The notes: generated by a model from the sequence alone, not told the origin. 64,000 nucleotides of DNA from Emydura subglobosa (GCA_007922225.1 ML679974.1:6189105-6253104), one strand, 5' to 3'; counted from the stretch's first letter, positions 12,277 to 25,515 are shown. A program made the numbers and translations.

Positions 12277-12740
12277 CAGTGCCTCTCAACCTTTCCAGAG
12301 TACTGTACCCCTTGTAGGAGTCTGATTTGTCTTGCGTATCCCAAGTTTCATCTCACTTAAAAAAAACTACTTGCTTACAAAATGAGACATAAAAATACAA
12401 AAGTGGCACAGCACGCTATTACTGAAAAGTTGCTTACTGTCTCGTTTTTACCATTAATTATAAAATAAATTGATTGGAATATAAATATTGTACTTACATT
12501 TCAGTGCATAGTATATAGAGAAGCATAAATGAGTCATATAAATATTGTACTTACATTTCAGTGCATAGTACATAGAGAAGTATAAACAAGTCATTATATG
12601 CAATTTTAGTTTGGGCCAACTTCACTGGTGTTTATGTAGCCTGTTGTAAAAATAGGCAAATACCTAGATGAGTTGATGTACCCTCTGGAAGACCTCTGTG
12701 CACCTCCCCTGGTACACTCACTCCTGGTTGAGAACCACTG
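12277..12740. mobile_element. hAT-type non-autonomous transposon with target-site duplication
   Basis: The ends are CAGTGCCTCTCAACCTTTCC and GGTTGAGAACCACTG, in hAT style. They are flanked by 8-base duplications CAATAAAC (12269-12276) and CATTAAAC (12741-12748), which differ at one base. Inside, a unit of about 60 bases (TAAATATTGTACTTACATTT, CAGTGCATAGTA) occurs twice in tandem. There is no transposase. The element lies about 450 bases upstream of the putative EMP2 first exon. Confidence 0.85.
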
Positions 12741-13179
12741 CATTAAACTGCAGAAACAAACTGACTGATTTCTAAATTCTGCAGCTCTTTTCATTAGGTT
12801 GTTTTTTTAAAGGCAAACCTAGGACCCTTTGTGCGCCCTCCCTGTTCTCATGGATGACTATTTTAGCATCCCACCGCCTTTCTCTTCCCTCTTCGACAAA
12901 GCCTGTTTATTAGGCTGGCAATTTAAAAAAAAAAAAGGCGCGGGGAGAAAACCTGCAAATCTCAGTGGAGACAGAACTAGAATTTCTAGTTTCAGGAGCT
13001 GTCAGTGACTCCCCAATGCAAAGCGTTTGGAAGCAGATCCTAACCATTAACGCTCAGGAAAGTGACTCCAGTCCTAACTCCTGTGCGGGTGGGTGTAGGA
13101 GGACTGGAGAGTCAAACAGGCGGGAAAAGCCTGTTCCAGGTTTCTCCCTTACCCCTGCATTTCCAGGCAGTTGAGAGGC

Positions 13180-13372
13180 ACTTTTGAAAATTATTTTCTT
13201 TCCACACCCAGTTTGCTTCTGACATCATTCATCCAGGAGGAAGGGCGGGAGAGAGCCAGTCAGACCTTCAAAACAACCCGGAGTCCCGCAGCATCATCCC
13301 CTCGGATCGGCACTGCTCGCCACCCTCTCCTTGCTCAAAGCTCTGGGCAACTCCTTAGCCCACAATCAGCCC
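13180..13372 (+). promoter_or_regulatory. EMP2: Probable EMP2 promoter and non-coding exon 1
   Basis: This stretch is GC-rich and holds several CpGs in otherwise AT-rich DNA. It includes an Sp1-like GGGCGGG at about 13245, and it ends in a good splice donor (CCC|GTGAGTAG, GT at 13373). No clear TATA box precedes it. The coding exon at 39623 begins with an acceptor and short 5' UTR, so an upstream non-coding exon must exist, and human EMP2 also has a long first intron. This is the best candidate seen, but the start is a guess and no transcript evidence is available. Similar CpG density continues a few hundred bases downstream. Confidence 0.45.
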
Positions 13373-14404
13373 GTGAGTAGCCTCAGTGGTTGGGGAGGGG
13401 TGGGGGGTTGCATTTTATCTGCAGATCAAAGGTTTTGCAAGCAGGGCTGCTGCGGTTGCTGGCTGCCAGCTGGAATCTGGTGGAGGGGGAGATGAAGGGG
13501 GATCTCTACCCTGCTGGAGGGCGAGGCGTTGCTTTTCCAGCAGACAGGGAGAGATCAGGCACGCAGGGGTTTGTTTAGAACAAACATTTTTGTAATTTCC
13601 AGCACGGGCACATCCACAAGTACATCTGATTTAGGCTTTTGTTGCTGAGCTGGTCTTTCTAAAGTCGGCACTTCAAGGGGTGTTGCCCTTCTCCACTGGA
13701 ACTGCCTCAGAGAGTCGTGAAAACTATTCACGTCCCTGGAGGATTGGGCAGCGCTTCGGAAAGCTTTGAGTTTCTCTGTCAAACTACCTTGCCTTTGAAA
13801 TCTGAGTCTTTTAAAAAAAAATGTTTTTAAAAGTCTTCATCAGAAGATACTGCTCAGCCCTTCAAAATTCAGGAAGAACTTGGGAGGGGAGGAGAAACTT
13901 GACATTCACTCTACTTCAAGTAACAAAGTCTGGGCAATACAATTGTAAAGTTTTTCTGGGATAGTCTCTTTGTATGCCGTTTATTGTGGGGTTTTGTTCA
14001 TACTTCAGCGAAAGCCCTGGCTGAGCTTGACTACTGTGCCCCCCTAGTGGAAGAACAAAATATTAAAAACATAATTCAGTACAGATTTTTGGCTTATGAA
14101 ATTCTTGCTGGTGTTGTGTTTTTTCCTCTTGAACTAGACTATAGTTTTTAAAAGCCTGCCACCTTCCTAGAGCTGCATGCTGGTGCCTTTTTCCAGATGT
14201 GCTGTCCTATCTCCTTCAGAGGGACTGCTTGCCAGATTCAGGGAATCTTGACTAATTCATGTTGCTCATAACACTGCATACTAAATTTTAAAGGTTGTCT
14301 TGTTTGGAAATATCTACTAAGAATGCTCCATAGCTCTCCTCAGTTCAGCTGGGTAACACTCTGGCTGCTAATAACTCTCTCTGTGCATGTTGCCAATAAG
14401 AAAT

Positions 14405-15865
14405 TTTGAATTTAGAACAATAGAATCTTGAGAAGTCATCAAGTGCAGCCCACCCCTGCTGAGACAGGACCAAGTAATTGGTTCTTAACCTTTCCAAACT
14501 ACTGTACCCCTGAAGCCTGAGTCCCACCCCCACGGGGCTGAGGCATGTAACGTAGTTTCATGGCGCCCCTGTGGCTCCAGGCAATTGCCTTTCTTGCCAC
14601 CCCCAATACCAAATCTGCACTTGCGACCCCTCTAAAACCCCAGGTTAAGAAACACTGACCATCCCTGTCAGGTGTTTGTCCGACATGTTCTTAAAAGCCT
14701 CCAAAGATGGGGATTCCACAACCTCCCTTGGAAGGCTATTCTAGAGCTTAACTACCTATATTCTTGTTTTTCCTGATATCTAACCTAAGTTTTTCTTGCT
14801 GTAGATTAAGGCCATTACTTCTTGTCCTGCCTTCACTGGACAGAGAACAACTGATCACAGGCCTCTTTATAATGGCTCTTCATATATTTGAAGGCTGTTG
14901 TCAGGTCTCTTGAGACGTCTCTTCTCAAGACTAAACATGAGCAGGTTTTTTTAACCTTTCCTCATAGGTCAGATTTTCTAAATCTTTTTATTGTTGCTAT
15001 CCTCTGGACTCTCTCCAATTTGTCTACATCTTTAGTGAAGTGTGGCACCCAGAACTGGACACAGTACTCTAGCGGAGGCCTCACCAGTGCGGAGTAAAGA
15101 GGAACAGTTACTTCCTGTGTCTTACATACAATACACCCCAGAATATTAGCCTTTTTCACAACAGTATCATATTGTTGACTCATTCAATTTGTGATCCACT
15201 ATTACCTGGAGATCCTTCCCAGCAGTACTACCACCTTGTCAGTTATTCCCCATTTTATAGCCGTGAAGTTGATTTCGCCTTCCTAAATGAAGTACTTTGC
15301 ACTTGTCGCTATTGAATGTCATCTTGTTGAATTCAGACTAATTCGCCAATTTGTCAAAGTTGTTTTGAATTCTAACCTTCTCTTCCAAAGTGTTTGCAAC
15401 CCCTGTCCCCTTGGTGTCATCTGCAAATTTTATAAGTATATTCTCCACTCTATTGCCCAAGTCATTAATGAACATTTTGACTAGTACTGGACCTCTGGCC
15501 CCTGCGGGACCTTACTAGATACCCAGTGTAACAGAAATCCATTGATAGCTACTGTTTCAGTATGGTGTTTCAACAAGTTGTGCACTCATCTTATAGTAAC
15601 TTCATCTAGACCCCATTTCCCTAGGTGCCTTATGAGCCTTACTAATAATCAAGATATCACATCTGCTGTCCCTTCCCCGCATCCACTGGGCCAGTAACTC
15701 TGTTAAGAAGGAACTTAAGTTGGTTTAGCATAATTTATTCTTGACAAAATGCATGCTGGCTATTCCTTATCCTCTACTTGCATACAGATTGTTTAACAAT
15801 GTGTTGCAGTATCTTTCCACATGTTGAGTTAGGGGCATTCATTAATATGCAGCTGATAGAAACCG
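14405..15865 (-). mobile_element. CR1-family LINE, long degenerate 3' half
   Basis: Read on the minus strand, this is the C-terminal half of a CR1-type reverse transcriptase and its 3' end. In translation [15 protein letters not shown] and [12 protein letters not shown] (within 14962-15183) match the family's conserved YCVQFW...ERVQRRAT block. Frameshifts and stops elsewhere make it non-functional. The 3' end lies near 14410. A separate hAT-like element is inserted at about 14476-14657. Confidence 0.8.
14476..14657. mobile_element. hAT-like element nested in the CR1
   Basis: The left end (TTGGTTCTTAACCTTTCC, AAACTACTGTACCCC) and the right end (CCCCAGGTTAAGAAACACTG) are inverted. Together they interrupt the CR1 3' region at 14405-15865, so this insertion is the younger event. 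Confidence 0.6.
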
Positions 15866-16870
15866 CTTGTTCATTGGGTTTTTAGAGGCTTCTCTCTCAA
15901 AAATTTGATTAACATTTAAGAGATGCACACTTAAGTGTGGCTTTGAAAGAAGCTCCTTCTGCATTTTGTAGATGCTAATTGCAGCCTGGGTTCCCTGAAA
16001 CATCTGATTAGGTAGATATGGCTATGACTTCAGAGAATACCAGATGCTCCTGTGAAATGGCAGGAAAAATACATGCCAGATCTTCCTAAATGGGATTGAA
16101 ACTCCAGAACCTTATTCTCAATCTCCATCAACAATGAAAACCAGCATGTTAAATTCACTTTCAGACTTGTCAGCCAGCATCAGTGTGACAGCTATACAGA
16201 ACAGGACTGGACACCTGCCTAATGAATTGCCTGTCAGTCTGCCAAACAAAATATTTGTAATGTATCTTCTGGAACTGCCCGACTTCCAGCTCTGGCTTCA
16301 GAGGTTCTGCTGTCCAATTGGGTCAGGCAGGTGCTGCAGTCAGAAGAAGTAAGACATTGTGGACTGTCTTGGGCCAATAGCAGTCTAACAGGACAAGTGT
16401 CTTCAGAGATGGAATGTGGCATTAATATGTACAGTGTAGTAGATCTATGAATCTGAACGGGGGAATAAACCAGATGCTAGTGTGCTATCTTTGGACTTGC
16501 CTTATGAGTGCCAGTAAGAATGCAGTGTTTTCATGCCAAATGAAATACCAAACAAAGGAATGCTACAATTGTAGGTTTCCCCACCAGTCAAAAGGGAACA
16601 GAAGCAGTATGTATCTGAAAGATGCATTTTAAATCCCTATAAACATTCATTATTATAAAGTTAGCCAGAAGCTGACATTTTTATGCAGAGTAAGATGAAG
16701 ATTTGAGACTAGGAAAGAATTTGGAATGAAGAGCTGCTGATGCCTTTTACATCACTCTGTGCACTTAATTCTAGCTTTGTTGCTCGGGATACCAAAGTAT
16801 GGAAAAGATATTCATCATTGCACAATGCTGGCTGAATGCCAAGTTGCGCTTGTGCACTATTGTGGTAACT

Positions 16871-16999
16871 CAGTGGTTTTCAACCTTTTGTCATTTGCGG
16901 ACCCATAAAAAATGTTGAATGGCGATGCGGACCCCTTCGGAAATCTTAGACAGTCTGTGGACCTTCAGGGGTCCACGGACCACAGGTTGAAAACCACTG
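16871..16999. mobile_element. 129-base hAT MITE with target-site duplication
   Basis: The ends CAGTGGTTTTCAACCTTTTG and AGGTTGAAAACCACTG form inverted repeats. They are flanked by TGGTAACT (16863-16870) and TGCTAACT (17000-17007), an 8-base duplication with one mismatch. Confidence 0.85.
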
Positions 17000-19900
17000 T
17001 GCTAACTGAACAATAACCACCAATATACTCTAGGTGAATAAGTATGCCACTTGTGGATGATAGAGTAGATAGTACACTGCTAGTGACATCCTTCCTCTGC
17101 TCATCTAGGAGAATCTTGTAGGCAGTAAAGAAGTGCTGATTCACAGATCTGCAGTTTGGCAGTGTATTTCCTGACAGCATAAAGCCTTGATGAAAGAAGC
17201 AGTGGTTCTGCAGACACACACACAGGTCACCACTGAGGGCAACTAGATAATGCTGGTAGTCCAGAACTCGGCAGCTAAACTCTTCCTAATCCACTGGTCA
17301 GATCACTGCTACTACTGAAACCCACACACAGCTGGCTCCACTCACTGAAAGATGCTCCCCAATGATTGACACAATTCTGCATATGCCTGCATCAGCTCTA
17401 CGTAGTGCCCGTTGTACTCCCCATTGCCCTGGCAGGGACTCCTGCTTCACAGCTCCTTCTGTTGCCATCCACTCACACTTCCATACCCTTGTTTGTTGTC
17501 TCTACTGTCTAAAGCTAGTGTGAGTCTGCCCTCACATCTGTTAGGGTGTGGGAAGTGCTCAGACACTACAGTGATGGGGCACACATAGGTACCCAGAGTG
17601 AACAAATTCCTCCTTAAGAGACGCTTTTGCTAGATTTATCAGTGTCAGTCTGCCTCATCTACAGTGCTGTTTCCATAGCCACTTAGAACTGAGACTGCAA
17701 TGTCCAGTAAGGACCTCTATTTGGTCACCTTAGGTAACTTGTATTTGTCGGCTTGCATCAAATTTTCATTCATGCCTCAAAATACCACACAGCCTATTGT
17801 TGGTGGTTAGATATGAGCTTTAAATTGGCTGGCAATCTTCATGAGACTATCTGGGTCAATTAAAAAAACCCTTATCTTAATTAAAAGGGTGGTGGCACAA
17901 GCTAGCAGCTGATGCTTCTTTGTGGGGACAAGATATGAAATATGATGATTTGGCATGGGACAAATCTTCCAGTTGCTACTGGGTCCTGTACTACCTTGCT
18001 TGAAAAATACTGTAAGAGAACTAAATTTCAAAATGGAAGGGAATGCAGCACTTTGCAGTAATCAGATTGATCTCTTTGGAGGAAAAGAGGAAAATTTAAG
18101 ACACCACAATAAGGAATTTCCACTGGTGAAGTAACTTCATTCCTGCATAGTTTTTTTTACTTCATTTTAGTAACGTTAGTGAAGAAAATATGCATGTTTT
18201 TAAATTAACAAGATACTATATTTGTAGCTATACAGGTCAAAGAAAAGAGCAGGAATGGGAGAAAACATGGGTTCTTCTTCATAGGTTCTAGCAAAATGGT
18301 GTCTTAGTTCCTAGGTACTATGTAATACAAATAAATAATAGGATATACAAGTGCAACTAGTTATGTCCAAGACTGAAAATGTAATACTATTGCAGCTCTC
18401 CAATGAGGAGCACTGAATCTGTATACGGGGAAGCTTCCAGAGTGCCTGACAGCTATAATAGGGATTATCTGTCCTGGGCTAGGAACAAAGTTAAGAGACT
18501 CATGAGTCAACATCATGGACAGATTCAATACCTCTATCCCATGGAAAAGTCCTATGGGATTTAAAGGTGAAAACCTTTCTACTGAGTTAAGCTGATCTAC
18601 AAATATCTTGTCTATTAAAATAAATCAATTTGGCCCATCAGATCAGCAAACTTGTTTTACTCTAAATGTGATGAAGGAAACTGGAGAAGATGTGCTAGAT
18701 AGTCAGTTGCCTCTTCTAGGCTACATCAAAATCTCCCTTTAAGGACTTGAAACATCTCACTACAGATAGTAGGGTGACTTAGAGCCACTGATATCAATGC
18801 ACTCTTCATTTCAGATCTATAACCCCTTTATTTCAGAAGCAATTCAGGAAAAGGGATACATTCCCCATTAAGTGCTACATCAAAAAGGCATTGTCAATAT
18901 CCAGAAACCTCCCCCAGTAATTTCAAACTGACTTTTGTACTACTGTACATATACTGTAGATGGCTACTTTCAGCATGAAGAGTTCAGTTTTAGATGTTCA
19001 CTCTTTTAAAAACAAATCTTACTGGCTGAGCTGAGGATATAGGAGTATTGCTGTGTCCTGCTACAGACAAGACAGTCTGTATGATGAAACAAGATAGTCA
19101 CACCTAGTAGTAGGGAAAGCAAAGTGGTATCTGAACATTTGCATCTTGGCTGAAACATTATGTATGTGCTCAGCTGTACAGGGAAGAAGTAGTGAAAGGA
19201 AGTAGGCTAGCTTATTCAGTATCATCCTAACTTAATCGATTAACAAAGTCCTCATGACAGCCATAAGTTTAACTCCATTTGCACAGTTCAAAATCAAGAT
19301 TAGAGACATGACCTCACAGAATAAAGCTGCTTATTCTAAATTGAACTTTAATTCCAATCATATGCTACAGTAACTCCTGGCCCTGACAGGATTACTGTGG
19401 AATAAAATATTAGCAATGGAAGAATCTGCTTGCCTCAGTTTCTGGCTGAGTGCTTTGCAGGTAAGAAGTATTTATCACCCTTGGGCTTGGCAGTTTAGGT
19501 GTAAACTCTGCATTAGCTGAGCATGAAACTTTTCACTACTTCTGTAGACAGTGTCTAATTATTGCCAAAAATCAAAACAGTGAAAATTGTATAAGTGTGA
19601 ATGACATATTAGGTAGCTACCAATATACCTAGGTCTGCCAAAGTTAAAACAATTGCATCTGCTTTCTCTTCAACTGAATTAAATGCATTTTGCTTAATCT
19701 AGGAAGATAGACTTCTGCCTTTGCTTTTTGGCTCATTAGTTGGAACAGCATAAATCACACCAGCTGTTCTAGTGCATCTGGCTAATAGCTTGAATAAACT
19801 GCAGTCTCTGTTCAGCAGAGCTCACTCGTGGAGCTGTGCTCTTACAAATATACTATTATGTCTAGAATTAGTGTGACAGAAGTAGTTTGCTCAGCCTTGT

Positions 19901-20984
19901 CAGTAGTATTCTGGAGAGAGTTCATGGGCCAGGCTGACCCCAGGCTTCTGCCAATATAGATGCTGCTGGCGGGACCTGCTGGAACAAAGTCTTGACACTT
20001 TGCATTGGGGAAATTCTGAAAGGGGGACCAGTCACGCCCCAAAAAGTGGCCACGCACTGGCTGGGAAGGAGGGGGACCAGGACATGCATGGATTAAGTCA
20101 CTCCCTTCATGAACTGGCACCCACAAGGCTTTTCTGGAGGTTTTGGGGAGTTACAGTTACTCCACAACTTCCCTGCTCCAGCTTCAGTGAAACTCTCACG
20201 CCTCAGTGCTAGAAAGACAACTTTGCCAGCTGGTTCCAAAGAGTCCCATATTCTTCTTCGTGAGACCTGGTGACCAAGGGGCAAGATATAAGGGAATCTT
20301 TGGAGCACCTTCAAAATTGGAGAAGACCACTCCCCAAAAATTGAAACCTAAGAAATTCTACAGTTGCTTTGAGATGGTTGTTTGTGTTCGCGATCAGTTT
20401 TAGGTACCAACACTCATATTGATTACACACCTATACAATTCAAATTTCAATTTCTGAAAACATACTTTTTTTGTGTGCTCTTTATAATAATCAGTGGGAC
20501 TGTAAGTTTCAGGAGCAGAAATAACTTATTTGATTTCTTTCAAAAGACAGGAAGAAATTTAGAGTCCTGTGGGTCACTTGAATCCAAGAGAAGAATTTTA
20601 AAGCCTATGGGGGGTACTACTTAAAGCAAACAGCGGTATAACCTGACTGACCTGCCATAGAACTAAAGTACCTAGTAGAACTTGTTTTGTCCTTGCAAAA
20701 TTGGTTGTTTGCGCAACCTGTTTGAAAAAAAATAAAGTAGTAGTGATTTTGGACCTCATTACAGTTAAAAACAATTAGTTTTGCCCAACTTGATCAAAAA
20801 GAGATTTCCATGTATATGTAACCCAGGAACATCTGCGTGCCAACTTGCAGAGGGCACAGAGGGTGCATAGAATTTTACAGGGATTCCCAGGGTTGGATAG
20901 ATGCATAATTCACTAATAGCTGGCACGTGAGGTCTGTGCTGAGAGCCAGTAGCCCACTAGCCATCATAATCACTGCAAAATGCA

Positions 20985-21032
20985 TATATGGATAATTAAA
21001 GAGTTATATTATATATGGATAATTAAAGAGTC
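20985..21032. repeat. Tandem duplication of about 25 bases
   Basis: ATATGGATAATTAAAGAG occurs twice, separated by a short TA-rich link. Confidence 0.7.
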
Positions 21033-21059
21033 CTGAAAATTATGTTAAGGCAGGTAACC

Positions 21060-21900
21060 AGGCAGTGACACCTCTCGGACAGGAGGTGAGAGATGCTTAT
21101 CTCTGTCTGGTAGCATGTGTTGGACATTGCACATCTCACAGCAGATGCCTGTTGGCATACTGAGCCAAATGCTAATCAAGAGATTGTGAAATCTTCAAGA
21201 GCAAATTTACAGGGGGAAAAAAAACAACCTGCAGGGGAGATCACTATGTACAAGTAAAGACAATAGATTGTTGGGGGTATATCTGGGGCTGCAGAGGTAC
21301 ACCCTGGATCCTTCACTAAGCTAACAGTGTGTTTGTCTTATGAACAGAAGGTTACAGCCAAGCCTGACTATAACACACTGGAAGGACTCTGGGGAGAGCA
21401 ACGTTCTGTAAGACACGAAAGTATCTAGTTAAGTCAGCCTAGGTTCAAGAATGCATGTTGTGGTTCTATTTCACATGTAACCATGTGATGCTGCTACTTG
21501 CCATCACTTGAATCTACGTTTTGTGTAACAAACTTTTACTTGTTTTTGACTGTAAACCTGTGTAAGTGATGTGCATTACATGGAGCAGTCATCTGAGGTG
21601 AAACCGTTAAGCAAGGGTGTGCTGTTTCACGGGTAGAAGCAAATCCATGAATACGGCATGAACAGGGGTTGGACACTCCAAGGAGATGCTCAGGGGTTAG
21701 AATGCGCTTATCACTAACCTGCAGAGAGAAAGTCCCCTGTATAGGCCTAGAGGGCAGTGCCTATGATGCCCATGGAGTTGGGGAGCTGACCCCCAGCCAG
21801 CACAGACAAAACTCTCTCACACTAAGGGCAGGTGGTAGCGAAGTGCCTTGCAACCCCAGGAACCCTGCTAGCACCACAGTCACATACTGAAATAGTATAG
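21060..21900. repeat. Possible LTR-like interspersed repeat
   Basis: The stretch differs in composition from its surroundings and contains phrases such as GTAACAAACTTTTACTTG, TTTTTGACTGTAAACCTGTG and GGTTGGACACTCCAAGGAG that look like reptile LTR sequence. No paired LTR, primer-binding site or coding remnant was found. This is a tentative call. Confidence 0.25.
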
Positions 21901-24139
21901 AATATCTATCAGGACGGAGGTGTCCTTTTCAGGCCCTAAGCATATAGTTAAGCTCATTCCACACGCACTCTCAAAAGCGCAGAAGTCAGCAGTGTTTTGC
22001 AGGAGATTGGCACTGGGAAAGTTACAGTCAGGCCCCATGAGGAACTGAGAACTATAGTACAATTCTTATGCTACTGCTAGACTCTTTTGAACAAGGTTTG
22101 GCTGGGGCACTAATCACTCAAACTGATCTCATTCCCTATGGCATGCCCTGTTAAAAACTAGCTCCTCAGCTTCTTCACAAAGGCACGTGACTCCATTTTG
22201 AGCACAAAGAGGCATGTGCTAGTGCTGAGCAACATTCTCTGCTGAAGAGGCGAGAGAGTTTAGGTTTTTTTTAAAAACAGGACTCAAGTGTCACAAGGGA
22301 CTCCATACATAGGGAAGAGTCATCGTCAATGCCCTCTGAAATTGAGGGTGGCAAGCACCTCATTGGAACAGATGTAACACCGCTAACTTCCTCCACCTCA
22401 GGTTTCCGTCTGTTCCATATACGGATATAAATGTACATGCAAATAATGAACCGTGATAGAGATTCAAGTTGCTTACTTAATTACCTTGCCAGACAGACGC
22501 TAATCTTTAGTACAGTATTGTTCTTGACTGATTCAAGGTAGCTTAGCATTCTGAGTGGACAATATAGGATCTTTCAGATATTACTTGAGATGGATGAGCC
22601 ATTTGGAGCTATATCCTGGATCATTTTGCTTATGTAAATCTTATTGTAGTCAACTGGCCTTTGCATGGGCTTTCCTGTATGAAATATTTGACCCTTACTG
22701 GCAAAAATAATAAGGCCTGATTCTGAGTGGGGTCTCTGAGTGCTACTGGCATTCTAAAAATCAAAGGTAATTTTTGAAGCTGAGGAAATATCTGAGGTAA
22801 AGGATACGGTGTTATGGGATCCAGGTTCATGACTATGGAGGGCTCCCAGGCAGAAAGTAATAATACTCAAATGTCAAGAGGTTCTTGAGATACTTAGTTT
22901 TCTTCCTTCCCAGGATAAGTTTTCAGTATTTCCCTTTATATGAAAGCTCTCTGGAGCAGGAGAATATTCTGTCCAGCTAAGTAGTTCAAATTCCTCCTAA
23001 TGTGTTTTATGGTAGAGTAAAAGTGGAGACTGTCCCACCCTGTGGGGCAAGTGCACACACCAGGGCTTCCTTGACACAAAAGAAAGCTCTAAATCAGAGC
23101 TCATTTCTTCAATACTTAAAAAGAAACCTCCCAGATTTCCTTTTAGCTCCACCTAGTAGTGATTGGCTTCTCGGTACCTTATCTAGCCCCCAGCTCCAAC
23201 ACACACCACATCTTGGTTTGAAGTGAGGAAATCCAGGTTTAACAGAAAGGTTAAACTTATAGCCCTAAGTGAGTGAAGATTTTTAATTATGCGTGTGCAT
23301 ACAACACTTGGGACAATAGGGACCTGAACCCTGCTGGGGATCTCTCCACACTACAACATATTGTAATCCCACTTGGGATGGGACTTGTGAAAAGCAGCAA
23401 CGAGGTAGACAATGGAAAAACAAAACTGCTGGTATAACCTTTGCTTGAGACCCAGGCTGCCGATAAGGACAAGGGGCAGAGGGGAGTTATTGGAATAGGC
23501 CCCTAACAGGCTTTGGACAACCAACCCCATGCCCACAATAGGCTGCATAGGAATAGGCCATCCAGATCCGTACCTAGGTCTAACCAGTATGGTACTCAGG
23601 GGAAAGTAAGGGTGTCACCTTCCAGTAGCAGCCTGAGACTCAGTTCATCAGTTGCTCTGCACAGGATGAACCGCCCCCCCCTCCCATCTAGTTTCCCAGC
23701 AAGGAGCCTGTAACATGTCCATGTATAGGTTAATGTAAATGTCTCTTGGTGGTGTAAAGTGCCCTTTTCACACATAGCTGGATGCCCTGCCAGGGTTATA
23801 TTTTCCAGCAGCCTGTCTTTTTAAGGTTTGGAAGTGAGCACATGCCTAGCTACCCTAACACACATGAAAGTATTGCTTTATTAAGCTATGAATCAAAATT
23901 TAGAGAGTCACGAAGCAGAGGGGAGAGGGTGAGAGAGTGCAAGAGAGGTAGGCTTCTGGGTTTTGCTTTTTGAAAGGGCAGCTCTCTTTCCCTGATGGTC
24001 TGACTATAAGAAAGTGGGTAAAAGCTAGTTCATACCAGATCCTGCTGGCTTTTTTTGTCCCCAGCCCCCTAAATTCCACTGATGAAGTACAGCAAATCTA
24101 GCTGCTGCAATTGTACCAAAAATCCAGATGGGTTTGTAC

Positions 24140-24275
24140 TCAGGCCGGCTAACCTGTACTGCCAGTTGCAACTGCCCGTGCTAGCGCAGCTGCACTACTA
24201 TGTTTAGCATGCTAGGTTGATGAGAGCTAGCATGAGTATGTCTGCAAAAGCTGGGAATCAGCTCCAAGAGTGGAC
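24140..24275. mobile_element. Decayed MITE fragment
   Basis: CTAGCGCAGCTGCACTAC, TTAGCATGCTAGGTTGATG and GCTAGCATGAGTATGTCTGC match the inner end of the TGTCTACA-terminus family also seen near 44.2 kb. Confidence 0.4.
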
Positions 24276-24918
24276 AACTGGAGGTGCTGGGTACTCCCAA
24301 AATAGAGTGCCCACTGCTATAGCACTCCCAGATTCAAGAGCAGCAGTAAGTTTTGGACCTGGATTTATATAACCTGCATAGCATTTCTTACCCTGCATGC
24401 TTACACCACATGGGGAGATGCTTCCTCTCTTAGCCCTATTTTAGCACCTCTATCCTCAAGGCCCATTCATTGCCACAACACTTCCAGCTGCAGACAAATG
24501 GCACTCTCAGTTTCTCCCATGGTAGTTTAACAGGCTGAAGGGATCACTCTTGTGCGGAAAAAGATCTCACTATACCTAGTTAACAGAAAACCAGGAGAAG
24601 AAAAGCTTTTGAGGCTGCTGCCTTAGACTACCATCCTACCCCACTTCCCTTGCCTCAGCCCTCCCAGCTTACTGAGAAACTAACAGGAAAGAAATCTGTG
24701 TACCTCCCAGCTGGAAGGGGGGGGTCTAATTACTAAACCAGCTTCACTTCAAATCAAGCAGGGTTGAGGTGTTTGACAGGTTTATGCATAGGGTTACAAA
24801 GAGTTAGTTAGGAAAACATTTAGCATGTGCACCACGTTTAAGTCATTCACTCTTAACATACGGAGAACTTGGGAAATTATCTGGGAACCGAGTAGACATA
24901 AGGAAGATTATAGAAGCA

Positions 24919-24942
24919 CGCGTGTGCGTGTGTGTGTGTGTG
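24919..24942. repeat. GT/GC dinucleotide microsatellite
   Basis: CGCGTGTGCGTGTGTGTGTG-type alternating purine-pyrimidine run, capable of Z-DNA. Confidence 0.75.
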
Positions 24943-25009
24943 AACACATGCGGGGTTACATTGGCTAGTAAACAGGAGGGATTGCTGTGTGCTGAGCCAG
25001 CTAACCTGT

Positions 25010-25515
25010 TATTAAGAGAGCTGTCAGCCTAGCCTGAGGTTCTAGTGTGCTATCCTTTGATCCCTAACCCCTTAGGCTCCCTGGAGAAGGGGCAGGGCTA
25101 GTTCAGGGAGAACAGGAGGTTTTAAAACACCAGCACCTAAACAACCAGAGGAGATTTGCAAGGGAGTTTAGACAGAGTGCGTGAGCCAGACACACCCAGC
25201 AAACATACTCTAAACTTAGGCCAACCCCCTCACAGGGTTTACTATTCACTACTTGGGTACCTCCTCCTGGCTTATTGGGGGATTAGCTTTTGGCTGGTCT
25301 GAGACCCATCTCAGGTTCTTGCCAGAGTTTATATTCCCAGGCAGGATCCCAAGGCTTACTACCACCCCCCTCTAAGAAGCAACTACAGCATTCCTCCTTG
25401 CTACCCCTTCTTATGCTCTGCTTCCTGGTTTTATACTAGCTCAGCCTGCCCCTGCTGAGCTGGGCTTCAACATCAATTAGACCTTAACAGCCCTGATTCT
25501 TCCAGGTGCAGCCTG
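25010..25515. repeat. LTR-like interspersed repeat, class unresolved
   Basis: A GC-richer block with ACCTCCTCCTGGCTTATTGG, GGTCTGAGACCCATCTCAGG and CTGCCCCTGCTGAGCTGGGC resembles a reptile LTR-type repeat. It is similar in style to 33120-33830. No coding remnant or boundaries could be fixed. Confidence 0.35.

Noticed and set aside
11832..12344. 170-codon minus-strand frame
   Set aside because: It crosses the boundary between a foldback element and an hAT element, so it cannot be an ancestral gene.
1..13000. Search for 3' exons of TEKT5, expected upstream of EMP2 by synteny
   Set aside because: No tektin-like peptide was recognised in either strand; the gene probably lies left of the window.
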